Origin: Palleronia aestuarii | Lineage (GTDB): Bacteria; Pseudomonadota; Alphaproteobacteria; Rhodobacterales; Rhodobacteraceae | Reading direction: 5' to 3' | Assembly: GCF_003253995.1 (NCBI RefSeq) | Contig: NZ_QKZL01000024.1 | Location: 13,138-53,054, forward strand | DNA: 39,917 nt | Part shown: positions 16,862-25,658 of the stretch, one piece after another | How positions within the stretch are numbered: the first letter of the stretch is position 1 | How the letters are laid out: the number at the start of each line of letters is the position of its first letter | Translations under genes and position numbers: made by a program | The notes under the pieces: model-generated | What the model saw: only the letters and a program-made list of their open reading frames with translations | What the model was told of the DNA's origin: nothing | The model's database searches: none

Positions 16862-17923
16862 ATGGAACGCAGAACCTTTCTCGCAAGCGGCGCCGGGCTG
16901 ACAGCCGCGACGCTCGCCGCGCCCGCCGTCGCGCAGGGGCGGGTACAATGGAACATCGCCTCGGCGTTTCCCGCCGCCGCGCCGGGCGTCGGCACCAACG
17001 TCACGCGCTACGCCGAGATCCTGTCGGAAATGTCGGACGGCCGCATCGAGCTCACGGTCTATGGCGCGGGCGAACTGGTGCCGCCCTTCTCGGTCGAGGA
17101 CGAGGTTCAGGCCGGCAACATCCCCGTCGGTCACACGCCGCCCTATTATGCGGCCGGAAAGAACCCGGCGCTGCACTGGTTCACGGGCGTGCCGTTCGGC
17201 ATGACCTCGAACGAGCACGTGGCCTGGCTGAAATGGGGCGGCGGTCAGGAGCTCTGGGACGACATCTATGCGCAACGGGGTCTGCGGCCCTTCTACTCGG
17301 GCAATTCGAACACGCAGTCGGGCGGCTGGTTCAAGAACCGCATCGAGGGCGTGCAGGATCTGCAGGGCCTCAACATGCGTATCGCGGGGCTCGGCGGCGA
17401 GGTCATGCGCGAGCTTGGCGTGAACGCCGTCCTGATGCCGCCCACGGAGATCTTCCAGGCGCTGCAATCGGGCGCGATCGACGCCGCCGAATGGGTCGGA
17501 CCGATGCTCGACCAGGCGTTCGGCCTGCAGCGGATCACCAACCTTTGCTACCTGCCCGCCTATGCCGAGCCCGCCGCTTCCGTCGGTGTCGTCTACAATA
17601 TCGACGCGTTCGCGGAGCTGCCCGCCGACCTCCAGGCGATGTGCGGCTATGCCGCCTCCGCCGCCGCGCTCGAGATGCAGGGGCAGTTCGACTACTTCAA
17701 CGCCCAATCCCTGCAGGCGCTCCGCGACGAGGGCGTGGAGTTCCTGCCCTTCCCGGACGACGTGACGGACGCCATGCGCGAGGCCTGGAATACCGTGCGC
17801 GAAGGGCTGAGGTCGGAAAATCCCGACGTGGGCGACGTGCTCGAGAGCTACGATGCCTATCTCGAGAGGGCGCGGGCCTACAGCCTCGCCATGACGGAGC
17901 CCTACTTGCGCGGCCGTGGGTGA
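16862..17923 (+). CDS. TRAP transporter substrate-binding protein (DctP type)
   Basis: 353 residues. MERRTFLASGAGLTAATLA is a twin-arginine-like signal with AVAQ before the cut, so the protein probably folds before export to the periplasm. The DctP family holds a carboxylate with an Arg in the segment NMRIAGLGG, here Arg173. Other landmarks are GHTPPYYAAGKNPALHWFTGVPFG, PTEIFQALQSGAIDAAEWVGP and the C-terminal helices. ATG at 16862 follows GGGAGGGAC. It is the last gene of the operon. The close link with a GntR regulator and an exported glycosidase suggests a sugar acid or similar carboxylate as substrate (inference). Confidence 0.93.
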   Translation: MERRTFLASGAGLTAATLAAPAVAQGRVQWNIASAFPAAAPGVGTNVTRYAEILSEMSDGRIELTVYGAGELVPPFSVEDEVQAGNIPVGHTPPYYAAGKNPALHWFTGVPFGMTSNEHVAWLKWGGGQELWDDIYAQRGLRPFYSGNSNTQSGGWFKNRIEGVQDLQGLNMRIAGLGGEVMRELGVNAVLMPPTEIFQALQSGAIDAAEWVGPMLDQAFGLQRITNLCYLPAYAEPAASVGVVYNIDAFAELPADLQAMCGYAASAAALEMQGQFDYFNAQSLQALRDEGVEFLPFPDDVTDAMREAWNTVREGLRSENPDVGDVLESYDAYLERARAYSLAMTEPYLRGRG

Positions 17924-17927
17924 ACGC

Positions 17928-17960
17928 GTGGCCGGAACGGGATTTTCCGGTTCCGGCCAC
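17928..17960. terminator. Strong hairpin after the TRAP operon
   Basis: GTGGCCGGAAC / GTTCCGGCCAC, an 11-bp perfect stem 5 bp after the dctP-type stop. There is no T-run, so termination may need Rho, or it protects the mRNA end. The remaining ~215 bp to the ROK gene hold a second weaker stem near 18050-18075 (CACGG / CCGTG) and no gene. Confidence 0.6.
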
Positions 17961-18175
17961 CTCACGGCGATCCATGGAGCGGTCGCACGGAGAGTGCCCT
18001 CGATGGCCCGGAACGCCTGTAGCCACCGCTTGCACCCTACGATCCGACACGGAAGGCCCGGAACTAAGGGCCGTGCTTACGGCTCAAGCGAAGATCACCT
18101 TGTCTGGCACCTGTTTCCCCGTCCCGATACGCGGCGTCCCATTTCGAGTCCGGCAGTCACGGTGATCATGCGAGA

Positions 18176-19318
18176 TCACCATTCGCCGTTCAGTTCCGGA
18201 ACCGTGTCCATAGCGAAGAAGGCCGCGCCGCAGACCGCCAGGTCCGTGGAATTTCGGGCCAGCCTGATGTCGAGATTCTGGGTCGCGAGCGGAAGGCAGC
18301 GCTGGTAGATCAGCTCCCGGACGCCCGCCAGCATCGCTTCGCCCGTGGCCGCGAGTTGCCCGCCGATCACCAGGACTTCCGGATTGATCATGGCGACCAG
18401 ATCGGCGCTTACCTTTCCCAAGACCCGGCTGCTCATGTGAATGAGCTTCAGAGCCTCCGGCTCTCCGTTGGTCCAGAGCCGCATGACGTCGCGGGCATCC
18501 TCGCAATCGAAACCCTTGGCACGGAGATCGCGGGCCAGCGCCCACCCGGCGGCATGCGCTTCGGTGCATCCCTTCTTGCCGCAGCGGCAAAGGTGGTAGG
18601 GTTGCAGCCTATGCTGGATATGGCCCAGATCGCCGGCCGTTCCCGAGACACCGCGCAGCAGGTTGCCACCCGTGATAATCCCGCAGCCGATACCGGTGCC
18701 GATCTTGATGAAGGCAAAGTTCTCGCACGAGGGCCACGACAGGCGATGTTCGGCAAGGCACATCAGATTCACGTCCTTGTCGATCACGACCGTCAGACCC
18801 GTCTGCCGGGTGATCCACTCGCGGATATCGAGGTTCTCCCACCCGTACATCACCGACGGCTTGACCACATGCCCCGAGGCGACGTCGACGGGCGCAGGCA
18901 CCGCCAGGCCCAGAGCGGCGACGGGCGCCGTGCGCGCATTGGAGAGCGACAGCGCCTGGCTCGCTTCGACGACGTGTCGGAGCGTGATCTCGGGATCCGC
19001 ACGCAGATCGAGGGCGAAATGGGTCTGGTCGAGGATCCTGCCGTGCAGATCGAGAAGACAGGCGCGCCCGACATGCTCGCCCAGATCGACGCCGATCAGA
19101 TTGCGGTAATCCGGATTGACTTCGTAACTCCGTGCGGGCCGTCCGCCATCCGAAGCTGCCGGGGCGCCCTCGCGAAGGAGCGACGACGCGAGGAGGGCCG
19201 CAATTCGCTGGGAGACCGTGCCGCGGGACAATCCCGTTGCCGCCTCGATTGCGCGCGCCGTTCGAGCATGCCCCGATCTGACCATTCGGTAGATCGTCAA
19301 TTCGATCGCCTTCGACAC
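18176..19318 (-). CDS. ROK-family transcriptional repressor (NagC/XylR type)
   Basis: 380 residues. An N-terminal winged helix (IYRMVRSGHARTARAIEAATGLSRGTVSQRIAAL, in part) joins a ROK sugar-kinase-like domain. The nucleotide/sugar fold is marked by LIGVDLGEHVGRACLLDL and FAFIKIGTGIGCGIITGG, and the zinc site by CRCGKKGCTEAHAAG. Family members bind a sugar or sugar phosphate and release DNA. It diverges from the sugar ABC operon with a 150-bp shared control region, the classical arrangement for local control of that operon. The start at 19318 is the longest reading and precedes the HTH correctly. Confidence 0.92.
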   Translation of the reverse strand: MSKAIELTIYRMVRSGHARTARAIEAATGLSRGTVSQRIAALLASSLLREGAPAASDGGRPARSYEVNPDYRNLIGVDLGEHVGRACLLDLHGRILDQTHFALDLRADPEITLRHVVEASQALSLSNARTAPVAALGLAVPAPVDVASGHVVKPSVMYGWENLDIREWITRQTGLTVVIDKDVNLMCLAEHRLSWPSCENFAFIKIGTGIGCGIITGGNLLRGVSGTAGDLGHIQHRLQPYHLCRCGKKGCTEAHAAGWALARDLRAKGFDCEDARDVMRLWTNGEPEALKLIHMSSRVLGKVSADLVAMINPEVLVIGGQLAATGEAMLAGVRELIYQRCLPLATQNLDIRLARNSTDLAVCGAAFFAMDTVPELNGEW

Positions 19319-19356
19319 GATTGAGACACCCTTCCCGTCATTCGCCCTTCTCCATA

Positions 19357-19430
19357 CTTTTGTTCAAGATAGTGCAAAAGCAAGCCTGATAATGATTCTG
19401 TTTGACTTAAGTATCTACGGCTCGTTACAT
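19357..19430 (+). promoter_or_regulatory. Divergent control region with operator-like repeat and promoter
   Basis: CTTTTG-N12-CAAAAG (19357-19380) is a 6-bp inverted repeat, AT-rich like NagC/ROK operators. Downstream TTGACT (19402-19407) and TTACAT (19425-19430) with 17-bp spacing form a plausible promoter for the binding-protein gene. Both lie between the ROK gene and the operon it probably controls. Confidence 0.5.
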
Positions 19431-19468
19431 CGCCCGGCGTGGTGGAGCACGCGATGTGGGAGGGAAAA

Positions 19469-20509
19469 ATGCGGAAATCCAGAATGGTAGCGCCTGCCGC
19501 TGCCGCGATAATGATATTCGGAACGGCGGGCCTTGCTCAGGCACAGGAGTCGGAAGATATCCTTGTCGGACTGATCACCAAGACCGATACCAATCCGTTC
19601 TTCTACAAGATGCGCGAAGGTGCGGCTGCCGAGGCGGAGAAGCTCGGGGTGCAGTTCCAGGCCTTTGCCGGCAAGTACGACGGCGACAACGACACCCAGG
19701 TCCAGGCGATCGAGAACCTCATCTCGGCCGGCGCCGCGGGGCTGATCATCGTTGCATCGGATACCAAGGCGATCGTGCCGACCGTTCAGAAGGCGCGCGA
19801 CGCGGGCCTCTTCGTGGTTGCCGCCGACACCCTGCTCGAGCCGGCCGATGCCGCGGATGCGAGCTTTGCGACCGACAATTTTAAGGCGGGTCAGCTTATC
19901 GGGGAGTGGGCGCGGCAGACCCTCGGCCCGGACGACGCGCAGAACGCGACGGTGGCCTTCATCGACGCCCATGAGAGCCAGCCGACGGTGGACGTGGCCC
20001 GAGACCAGGGATTCATGGACGGCTTCGGCATGGACATCAAGAACCCCGACCGCCGCGGTGACGAAGACGACCCGCGGATCGTCGGCCACGAAATGGGCGA
20101 AGGCTCCGAGGTGGGCGGACGCGACGCGATGGAAACGCTGCTGCAAAAGAACTTCGACATAAACGTCGTCTACACGATCAATGAACCGACGGCGGCGGGG
20201 GCCTGGGAGGCCCTGAAATCGGCGGGGAAGGATGACGGCTCCGTCCTGATGACGTCGGTCGACGGCGGCTGTCCGGGCGTCGAGAACGTGCGCGACGGCG
20301 TCATCGGCGCGACCGCGATGCAGTTTCCGCTCGAGATGGCGCAGGCAGGCGTCCGCGCGATCGTGGAGCACGTCCGGAACGGAACCATGCCCGAGCCGAC
20401 CGAAGGGCTGGAGTTCACCGATACAGGCGTGAAGCTCGTGACCGATCAGCCGGTCGAGGGCCTCACCTCGATCACCAGTTCCGAAGCGCTGGAGGAATGC
20501 TGGGGCTAG
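19469..20509 (+). CDS. Sugar ABC transporter substrate-binding protein (RbsB/FrcB type)
   Basis: 346 residues. A Sec signal peptide ([18 protein letters not shown]…AQAQE) leads a periplasmic-binding-protein fold: [64 protein letters not shown] and [18 protein letters not shown]-type strands. The opening [12 protein letters not shown] motif resembles fructose/ribose binders of the FrcB group more than xylose or galactose binders. The start ATG at 19469 follows GGGAGGGAAAA; the longer reading from 19439 would spoil the signal peptide. First gene of a five-gene operon. Substrate unproven; a ketose or pentose is the best guess. Confidence 0.92.
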   Translation: MRKSRMVAPAAAAIMIFGTAGLAQAQESEDILVGLITKTDTNPFFYKMREGAAAEAEKLGVQFQAFAGKYDGDNDTQVQAIENLISAGAAGLIIVASDTKAIVPTVQKARDAGLFVVAADTLLEPADAADASFATDNFKAGQLIGEWARQTLGPDDAQNATVAFIDAHESQPTVDVARDQGFMDGFGMDIKNPDRRGDEDDPRIVGHEMGEGSEVGGRDAMETLLQKNFDINVVYTINEPTAAGAWEALKSAGKDDGSVLMTSVDGGCPGVENVRDGVIGATAMQFPLEMAQAGVRAIVEHVRNGTMPEPTEGLEFTDTGVKLVTDQPVEGLTSITSSEALEECWG

Positions 20510-20521
20510 GACGCGCCGCTT

Positions 20522-20543
20522 CCGCGCGGTTCACGCCGCGCGG
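20522..20543 (+). promoter_or_regulatory. Intra-operon hairpin after the binding-protein gene
   Basis: CCGCGCGG-TTCACG-CCGCGCGG, an 8-bp perfect GC stem 13 nt after the binding-protein stop and without a T-run. Such stems commonly stabilise the upstream message, so more binding protein than permease is made. Confidence 0.6.
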
Positions 20544-20584
20544 GACGACGTCCCTGAACCAATTCCACTTCCGGGAGCTACCTC

Positions 20585-21610
20585 ATGCCGGCCGATGACA
20601 CAGCGCCGCTCTTTTCCGAACGCAAGGGTTTTGGTCGGCGCGTGATCAACGTGCTGAACGGCAATCCCACGATCATCCCGATGCTCGTGCTGATCGTCGG
20701 TGTCATCGCCTTCTCTCTCATCGTCGGCGAACGCTTCCTGCATCCGTTCAACCTGTCGCTCGTCCTCCAGCAGGTCACCGTGATCGGTGTGCTGGCGCTC
20801 GCCCAGACGCTGATCATCCTGACCGCCGGGATCGACCTGTCCGTTGGCGCGATCATGGTTCTGAGCTCGATCGCGATGGGGCATCTCTCGATCCAGTTCG
20901 GAGTGCCACCTGCACTGTCGCTCCTGATCGGGATCGTCACGGGCGGTATCTGCGGCGCGCTCAACGGGATCTTCATCACGCTCCTGCGCCTGCCGCCCTT
21001 CATCGTGACGCTGGGCACGTGGAGCATCTTCAATTCTGTCCTGCAATTCTGGTCCGGAGGGCAGACGATCCGGCAGCAGGAGATCGCCGCCGACGCGGCC
21101 GTCCTGCAATGGACGGGGACGGCGTTCCGGGCCGGTGCGGCGCAACTTACGCTCGGCTCGCTCCTGATGCTCGGGCTGGCATTGCTCCTTTGGTACATTC
21201 TCAACCGGACCGCCTATGGTCGGCATATCTACGCCGTCGGCAACGATCCGACTGCGGCGCGCCTTTCGGGGATCAACACGCGCAAGGTATTGTTCTCGGT
21301 CTATGTCCTGGCCGGACTGATCTGCGGCATCGCCGGCTGGATCCTGATCGGCCGGATCGGCGCGGTGAGCCCGCTCGGAGGGGCGACCGCCAATCTCGAC
21401 AGCATTACCGCGGTGGTCATCGGAGGAACCTCCCTTTTCGGCGGGCGCGGCTCCATCGCGGGAACGCTGATGGGCGCCTTGATCGTGGGCTTGTTCCGCA
21501 ACGGCCTCGCACTCGCCGGGCTCGACGTGCTTTGGCAGGAATTCGCGATCGGCATCCTCATCATCATCGCCGTCGGGTTCGACCAGTGGCTGCGGAGGAT
21601 CTCCGTATGA
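20585..21610 (+). CDS. Sugar ABC transporter permease (RbsC/FrcC type)
   Basis: 341 residues with eight to ten hydrophobic segments, for example IIPMLVLIVGVIAFSLIVG and LVLQQVTVIGVLALAQTLIIL. The family motif TAGIDLSVGAIMVLSSI and the ATPase-contact loop near AVGNDPTAARLSGIN are present, as is the C-terminal TAVVIGGTSLFGGRGSIAGT. It forms the membrane channel with the adjacent ATPase. ATG at 20585 follows GGGAGC; its stop overlaps the ATPase start (ATGA), so translation is coupled. Confidence 0.94.
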   Translation: MPADDTAPLFSERKGFGRRVINVLNGNPTIIPMLVLIVGVIAFSLIVGERFLHPFNLSLVLQQVTVIGVLALAQTLIILTAGIDLSVGAIMVLSSIAMGHLSIQFGVPPALSLLIGIVTGGICGALNGIFITLLRLPPFIVTLGTWSIFNSVLQFWSGGQTIRQQEIAADAAVLQWTGTAFRAGAAQLTLGSLLMLGLALLLWYILNRTAYGRHIYAVGNDPTAARLSGINTRKVLFSVYVLAGLICGIAGWILIGRIGAVSPLGGATANLDSITAVVIGGTSLFGGRGSIAGTLMGALIVGLFRNGLALAGLDVLWQEFAIGILIIIAVGFDQWLRRISV

Positions 21611-22437
21611 CGACGCCCGATCTGCTCCGCAACGCGGGAGGCGAGACCCCCATCCTCGCCGCGCGGAACCTGCGCAAGTCCTTCGGGCGCGTCGTGGCCA
21701 TGGACGGTGCCGACTTCGATCTTTATCCGGGCGAGATCCTCGCTGTGATCGGCGATAACGGCGCGGGAAAATCTTCGATGATCTCGGCGCTGGCCGGCGC
21801 CATGCGGCCCGACTCGGGCGACATCTGGCTCGACGGGAAGATCGTGCGCTTCTCTAGCCCGATGGACGCACGCGACGCCGGCGTGGAGACCGTGTTCCAG
21901 ACGCTCGCCATGGCTCCCGCCCTGACGATCGTCGACAACCTGTTTCTCGGTCGCGAGTACCGGAAGTCGGGTATCCAGGGGGCGATCTTCCGCACGCTCG
22001 ACCGCCGCCGGATGCGGGCGGAGGCCCGCCACCATCTGAGCCAGCTGGGATTGATGACCATCCAGAACATCGACCAGATCGTCGAGACGCTCTCGGGCGG
22101 CCAGCGGCAAGGCGTCGCCGTGGCACGGGCCTGCGCCTTCGGATCGAGGGTCATCATACTCGACGAACCCACCGCGGCGCTCGGCGTCAAGGAAACGCGC
22201 AAGGTCCTGGACCTCATCCGCGACGTCCGGCAGCGCGGCATCGCGATCGTGCTGATCAGCCATAACATGCCGAACGTCTTCGAGATCGCCGATCGCGTCC
22301 ATATCCATCGGCTCGGCCGGCGTATCGCCCAGATCCGCCCGAGCGAGTTGAGCATGTCGGACGCGGTCGCGATCATGACAGGGGCCATGGAGCCTCCCGA
22401 ACCCCAATTGGAAGGAAGCCCAAATGTACAGACTTGA
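21607..22437 (+). CDS. Sugar ABC transporter ATPase (single domain, FrcA type)
   Basis: 276 residues with one nucleotide-binding domain: Walker A GDNGAGKSS (~49-57), signature LSGGQRQG, Walker B VIILDEPTAALG and the switch His in LISHN. Most ribose/xylose systems use a ~500-residue two-domain ATPase; a single-domain form occurs in the fructose-type Frc systems, so it should act as a homodimer. The start ATG lies within the permease stop (ATGA) and its own end overlaps the next gene by 14 nt. Confidence 0.93.
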   Translation: MTTPDLLRNAGGETPILAARNLRKSFGRVVAMDGADFDLYPGEILAVIGDNGAGKSSMISALAGAMRPDSGDIWLDGKIVRFSSPMDARDAGVETVFQTLAMAPALTIVDNLFLGREYRKSGIQGAIFRTLDRRRMRAEARHHLSQLGLMTIQNIDQIVETLSGGQRQGVAVARACAFGSRVIILDEPTAALGVKETRKVLDLIRDVRQRGIAIVLISHNMPNVFEIADRVHIHRLGRRIAQIRPSELSMSDAVAIMTGAMEPPEPQLEGSPNVQT

Positions 22438-23416
22438 CGAGAAACTCGGCCGCATTCGCGCCGGCAATTACCGGCAGGGCGACTTCATCATCGCCGATGC
22501 CAAGGACGGCGACATGGGTCCGTCCCTGCAGGCCACCGGTCCGCACCGTGCCAAGGACGGGACCACGTCGAGGTTCCGCACCCGGTCGGAGTTCCTCGAC
22601 AATATCCAGGCCATCGTTGAGCAGGATGTCGTCGATATCATGCTGACCTCGGTGTCCAATCTCGAGGCATTGAACAAGCGCAATGTCTTCGAGGGCAGCA
22701 GGGTCAAACCGGCGATCCGCGCCAACGACACCACCGACATCTGGGTTTTCCGGGGCGCGACCTATGCCCGCCAACCGTCGCGGCCGTTCCGCACGGCAGA
22801 TGTGAGCGTCGCGAAAGCTGCCGGAGCGGATCTCGGACTGTATTCGATCACGTTCAACAACGATCTCGATCGCGATTATGAATCCCTGCTCGATTTCGCC
22901 GCGTTCCGTAAGGAGGCGCGGGCCAACGACTTCGACTACTTCCTCGAAGTCTTCAATCCGAACGCCTCGAACGATCTTGCGGCAGAGGATATTCCCGGCT
23001 TCGTCAACGACGCGCTCATGCGCTCGATCGCGGGGCTGGGCGAAAGCGAGCGTCCCGAATTCCTGAAGATTCCCTATAACGGACCGAAGGCGCTCGAGGA
23101 GCTGGCATCGTACGATCCGTCGGTGATCGTCGGCATCCTCGGCGGTGGTGCGGGCACCACGCGCGATTGCCTCGAGCTTATCTCCCAGATCGAGCGCTAC
23201 GGTGCGCGGCTCGCCCTGTTCGGGCGCAAGATCAATCTCGCCGACGATCCGCTCACCATAGTCAAGATGATGCGGGCCGTGGCCGATGGCGCCCTCACCT
23301 CCGAACAGGCGGTGCGCGAGTATCACGGCAAGCTGAGCGATGCCGGCATCACGCCCACCCGGCCCCTCGAAGACGATCTCCAGATCACCGAGGCGGTGCT
23401 CAAGGAGGCGGCATGA
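22424..23416 (+). CDS. Class I aldolase-like TIM-barrel protein
   Basis: 330 residues, conserved in look but not a textbook enzyme. It opens YRLDEKLGRIRAGNYRQGDF, then IIADAKDGDMGPS, DIMLTSVSNLEAL, and a central FLKIPYNGPKALEEL. The Lys in this last block (Lys215) sits where FbaB/LacD-type aldolases carry the Schiff-base lysine on a barrel strand, followed by VIVGILGGGAGTTRDCLELI, a phosphate-binding-like Gly loop. I infer an aldolase for a phosphorylated sugar made by the kinase encoded next. ATG at 22424 follows GGAAGG and overlaps the ATPase gene, so it is firmly in the operon. Alternative: a non-catalytic barrel. Confidence 0.65.
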   Translation: MYRLDEKLGRIRAGNYRQGDFIIADAKDGDMGPSLQATGPHRAKDGTTSRFRTRSEFLDNIQAIVEQDVVDIMLTSVSNLEALNKRNVFEGSRVKPAIRANDTTDIWVFRGATYARQPSRPFRTADVSVAKAAGADLGLYSITFNNDLDRDYESLLDFAAFRKEARANDFDYFLEVFNPNASNDLAAEDIPGFVNDALMRSIAGLGESERPEFLKIPYNGPKALEELASYDPSVIVGILGGGAGTTRDCLELISQIERYGARLALFGRKINLADDPLTIVKMMRAVADGALTSEQAVREYHGKLSDAGITPTRPLEDDLQITEAVLKEAA

Positions 23417-23441
23417 CGATCCGTTCGAAGCGAGCCTGCCC

Positions 23442-24476
23442 ATGACGGGTCAGACACGAAAGGGGTTCGTCACCGGGGGCACCTGGTGTCTGGACTACAA
23501 TCTCAGTCTGGCGGAATGGCCAGCAGTGGAGACCGCGGCGCGGATCCTGTCGAACCAGCGTCAGGGAGGCGGTTCGGCGTGCAATTTCGGCGTCGGCCTG
23601 CGTCGGCTCGCGCCGGAGATACCGGTCGAGACGATCGCCCTTTGCGGAGCGGACGCTGACGGGGATTTCCTGCGCGGCGTCGCCGAGGACCATGGCATCG
23701 ACACCGCGCAGTACCACGTGCAACCCGGCCTGACGACGCACCGCGTGATGGCGTTCACCGGGCTCGATACCGGGAGCCGCACCCATCTGTTCGAGGCCGA
23801 GTCCTCCGACTACCTCACGCCGGACCACTTCGACTTCTCCGACAGCCGGGCGTTCATGCTGCATCTGGGCCTGCCCGGCACCCATGCGATGCTCGACGCG
23901 CCGTGGCAGGACGATGCGAATGGCTGGGTCACGATCCTGCGCAAGGCCCGGGCCGCGGGCCTGCGGACGAACCTCGAGCTCATGACCATCGACGAGGTGG
24001 AGTTGCGTGCGCTCGTCCTGCCCTGCCTGCCGCATCTCGATTATCTCGTCGTCAACGACCACGAGATCGGGGCGATCACCGGCATTGAGACCCATCGCGA
24101 CGGCGGCACCTCGCACGAGACTGTGCTGGCGGCCGCACACAAGGCCCTGGAGATCGGCGCGATGGGCCTGGTGGTCGTGCATTTTCCCCAGGGGGCGATC
24201 GCGGTCGAACGCGGCGGCCAAACCGTTCACCAGGCCTCCGTGGAGATCCCGGCGACTGGCGTGGTCGGAAGCAACGGGGCGGGCGATGCCTTTACCGCGG
24301 GGTTCTTCTGCGGCCTGCACCGCGGACGACCGCTCGAAGATTGCCTGAAATACGCCCATTCGGCAGCCGCGGCCTCGCTGCGCGCGATCGATACGTTCAG
24401 CGCGATCGCGACGATCGAGGAATGCCTGGCGCTCGCGGACGAATACGGTTGGCGCGCACCCATGAAGATAGCCTGA
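23442..24476 (+). CDS. PfkB-family carbohydrate kinase
   Basis: 344 residues. It transfers phosphate from ATP to a sugar or sugar alcohol. Ribokinase-fold landmarks are the Gly-rich N-terminal QGGGSACNFGVGLRRL, the strand LDYLVVNDHEIGAITG, and the signature VGSNGAGDAFTAGFFCGL with catalytic Asp282. I chose ATG 23442 (MTGQTRKGF), which gives the normal N-terminus; the longer reading overlaps the aldolase gene and has Arg-rich nonsense. Last gene of the operon. With an importer and an aldolase-like partner it probably phosphorylates the imported sugar before cleavage. The exact substrate is unknown. Confidence 0.92.
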   Translation: MTGQTRKGFVTGGTWCLDYNLSLAEWPAVETAARILSNQRQGGGSACNFGVGLRRLAPEIPVETIALCGADADGDFLRGVAEDHGIDTAQYHVQPGLTTHRVMAFTGLDTGSRTHLFEAESSDYLTPDHFDFSDSRAFMLHLGLPGTHAMLDAPWQDDANGWVTILRKARAAGLRTNLELMTIDEVELRALVLPCLPHLDYLVVNDHEIGAITGIETHRDGGTSHETVLAAAHKALEIGAMGLVVVHFPQGAIAVERGGQTVHQASVEIPATGVVGSNGAGDAFTAGFFCGLHRGRPLEDCLKYAHSAAAASLRAIDTFSAIATIEECLALADEYGWRAPMKIA

Positions 24477-24917
24477 TGGGATGCGTGAGAAATGATCCCG
24501 CGCCGTGGGACGTTGGAAACTCATGGCTGGAGATTTTTGATCTCACGATGCGCGGAGTATCTGGTCCGGTCAGTGGCACCCTGATCGCTGGTTACCAAAG
24601 GCATGTCCCGTCATGCGAAGCGGGACAGTCGCGGCAGGTAGAGCCCGCGCATCTCATAGGGTGGAACACGCGCCGCGGTTCAATTTACCCTTGAGGAGCC
24701 GTGCTTGCGCATGCGTAACATCGCTAGGGAGACAGCGCGCGTTGTTTTCCAACTTGGAAGCCGTGTATCGAAACAGTTCCGGCGTCGATTTCGACGACAT
24801 ACTGATACGTTCCAGGACAGACGATCTTGGCGAACACCGAAGGAGCCGCTGCCGCCCCTCTGGCCGGCGCAACGCAGTTCCTCGCGGACGGCACCTCCAA
24901 GAGCGTCCGGTCGGAAC
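24477..24917. other. Intergenic stretch, no gene seen
   Basis: About 440 bp between the kinase and the convergent GST gene. TGTCCCG…CGGGACA (near 24604-24627) is a possible terminator for the sugar operon. Short frames on both strands match nothing I recognise and have poor codon bias, so this is probably decayed DNA. Confidence 0.45.
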
Positions 24918-25658
24918 TCAGGCCTCGCCCCGGCCGATGGCGAGCAGGCGGTCGGCGTTCTGGTTGAAGGTTCCGGAATCGTTGTCGACCGTACGCTTGC
25001 CCTCGCCGCGGTTCTGCCCGTCCTTCATCAAGTCGATCGCACGGCGCACCGCGGGACGGGATTTCAGCCGCTCGCGCCACTCGGCGACGTTCGGGAACCG
25101 GTCGAGCGATGAGCCGAGGGGCTTGGCGATGAAGGCCCAGGGAAAGGCCTGCATGTCGGCGATGGAATAGGCCTCCCCGAGGATATGGTCGCGATCCTTA
25201 AGCCGGTTCTCGAGCACCGCCATCGTGCGCTCGTACTCGCCGAGATAGCGACGGAAGCCGTAATCGCGCTCTGCCTCCGGTGCATAATTGCGGTAGTGGC
25301 TGAGCTGGCCGCCCATTGGGCCCTGGCTGCCGGTTTGCCAGAATAGCCATTCCATGAGGTCCTTGCGGGCCAACCGGTCCGCCTCGGGCGGCGCGAAACG
25401 TCCCGTCTTCTCTGCCAGGTAGAGCAGGATCGCGGCAGATTCGAAGACCGGCACGGGCGCGTCGCCGAAGCCCTCCGCCGGCGCATGGTCGAGGATGGCC
25501 GGCATCTTCGCATTGGGGCTGATGGCGAGGAAATCCGGTGCGAACTGGTCGCCCTCGTGAAGCCTCACCGGCTTGAGATCGTAGTCGAGCCCGCATTCCT
25601 CGAGCATGATCGCGACCTTCCAGCCGTTCGGCGTGGGCGCGTAATGGAAGTCGATCAT
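24918..25658 (-). CDS. Glutathione S-transferase family protein (YfcG/Nu-like)
   Basis: 246 residues. N-terminal thioredoxin-like domain with HYAPTPNGWKVAIMLEECGL: the TPN-WK motif is typical of YfcG/YghU-like enzymes, which reduce disulfides or peroxides using glutathione. The cis-Pro segment is NAKMPAILDH and the glutathione-binding Glu-Ser is in VFESAAILLYLAEKTG. The all-helical C-terminal domain has YSIADMQAFPWAF. Its start overlaps the stop of the CoA-transferase gene (ATGA), so the two are co-translated, suggesting a shared pathway, perhaps glutathione-dependent breakdown of an acid. The specific reaction is unknown. Confidence 0.9.
   Translation of the reverse strand: MIDFHYAPTPNGWKVAIMLEECGLDYDLKPVRLHEGDQFAPDFLAISPNAKMPAILDHAPAEGFGDAPVPVFESAAILLYLAEKTGRFAPPEADRLARKDLMEWLFWQTGSQGPMGGQLSHYRNYAPEAERDYGFRRYLGEYERTMAVLENRLKDRDHILGEAYSIADMQAFPWAFIAKPLGSSLDRFPNVAEWRERLKSRPAVRRAIDLMKDGQNRGEGKRTVDNDSGTFNQNADRLLAIGRGEA

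Noticed and set aside
15908-17965. 685-codon open frame on the minus strand
   Set aside because: It lies wholly antisense to the TRAP permease and binding-protein genes, which have clear family motifs; its product is Arg/Asp/His-rich and low in complexity, a usual high-GC shadow.
24654-24872. 72-codon minus-strand frame in the gap after the kinase
   Set aside because: No recognisable domain or ribosome site; overlaps several equally poor frames.
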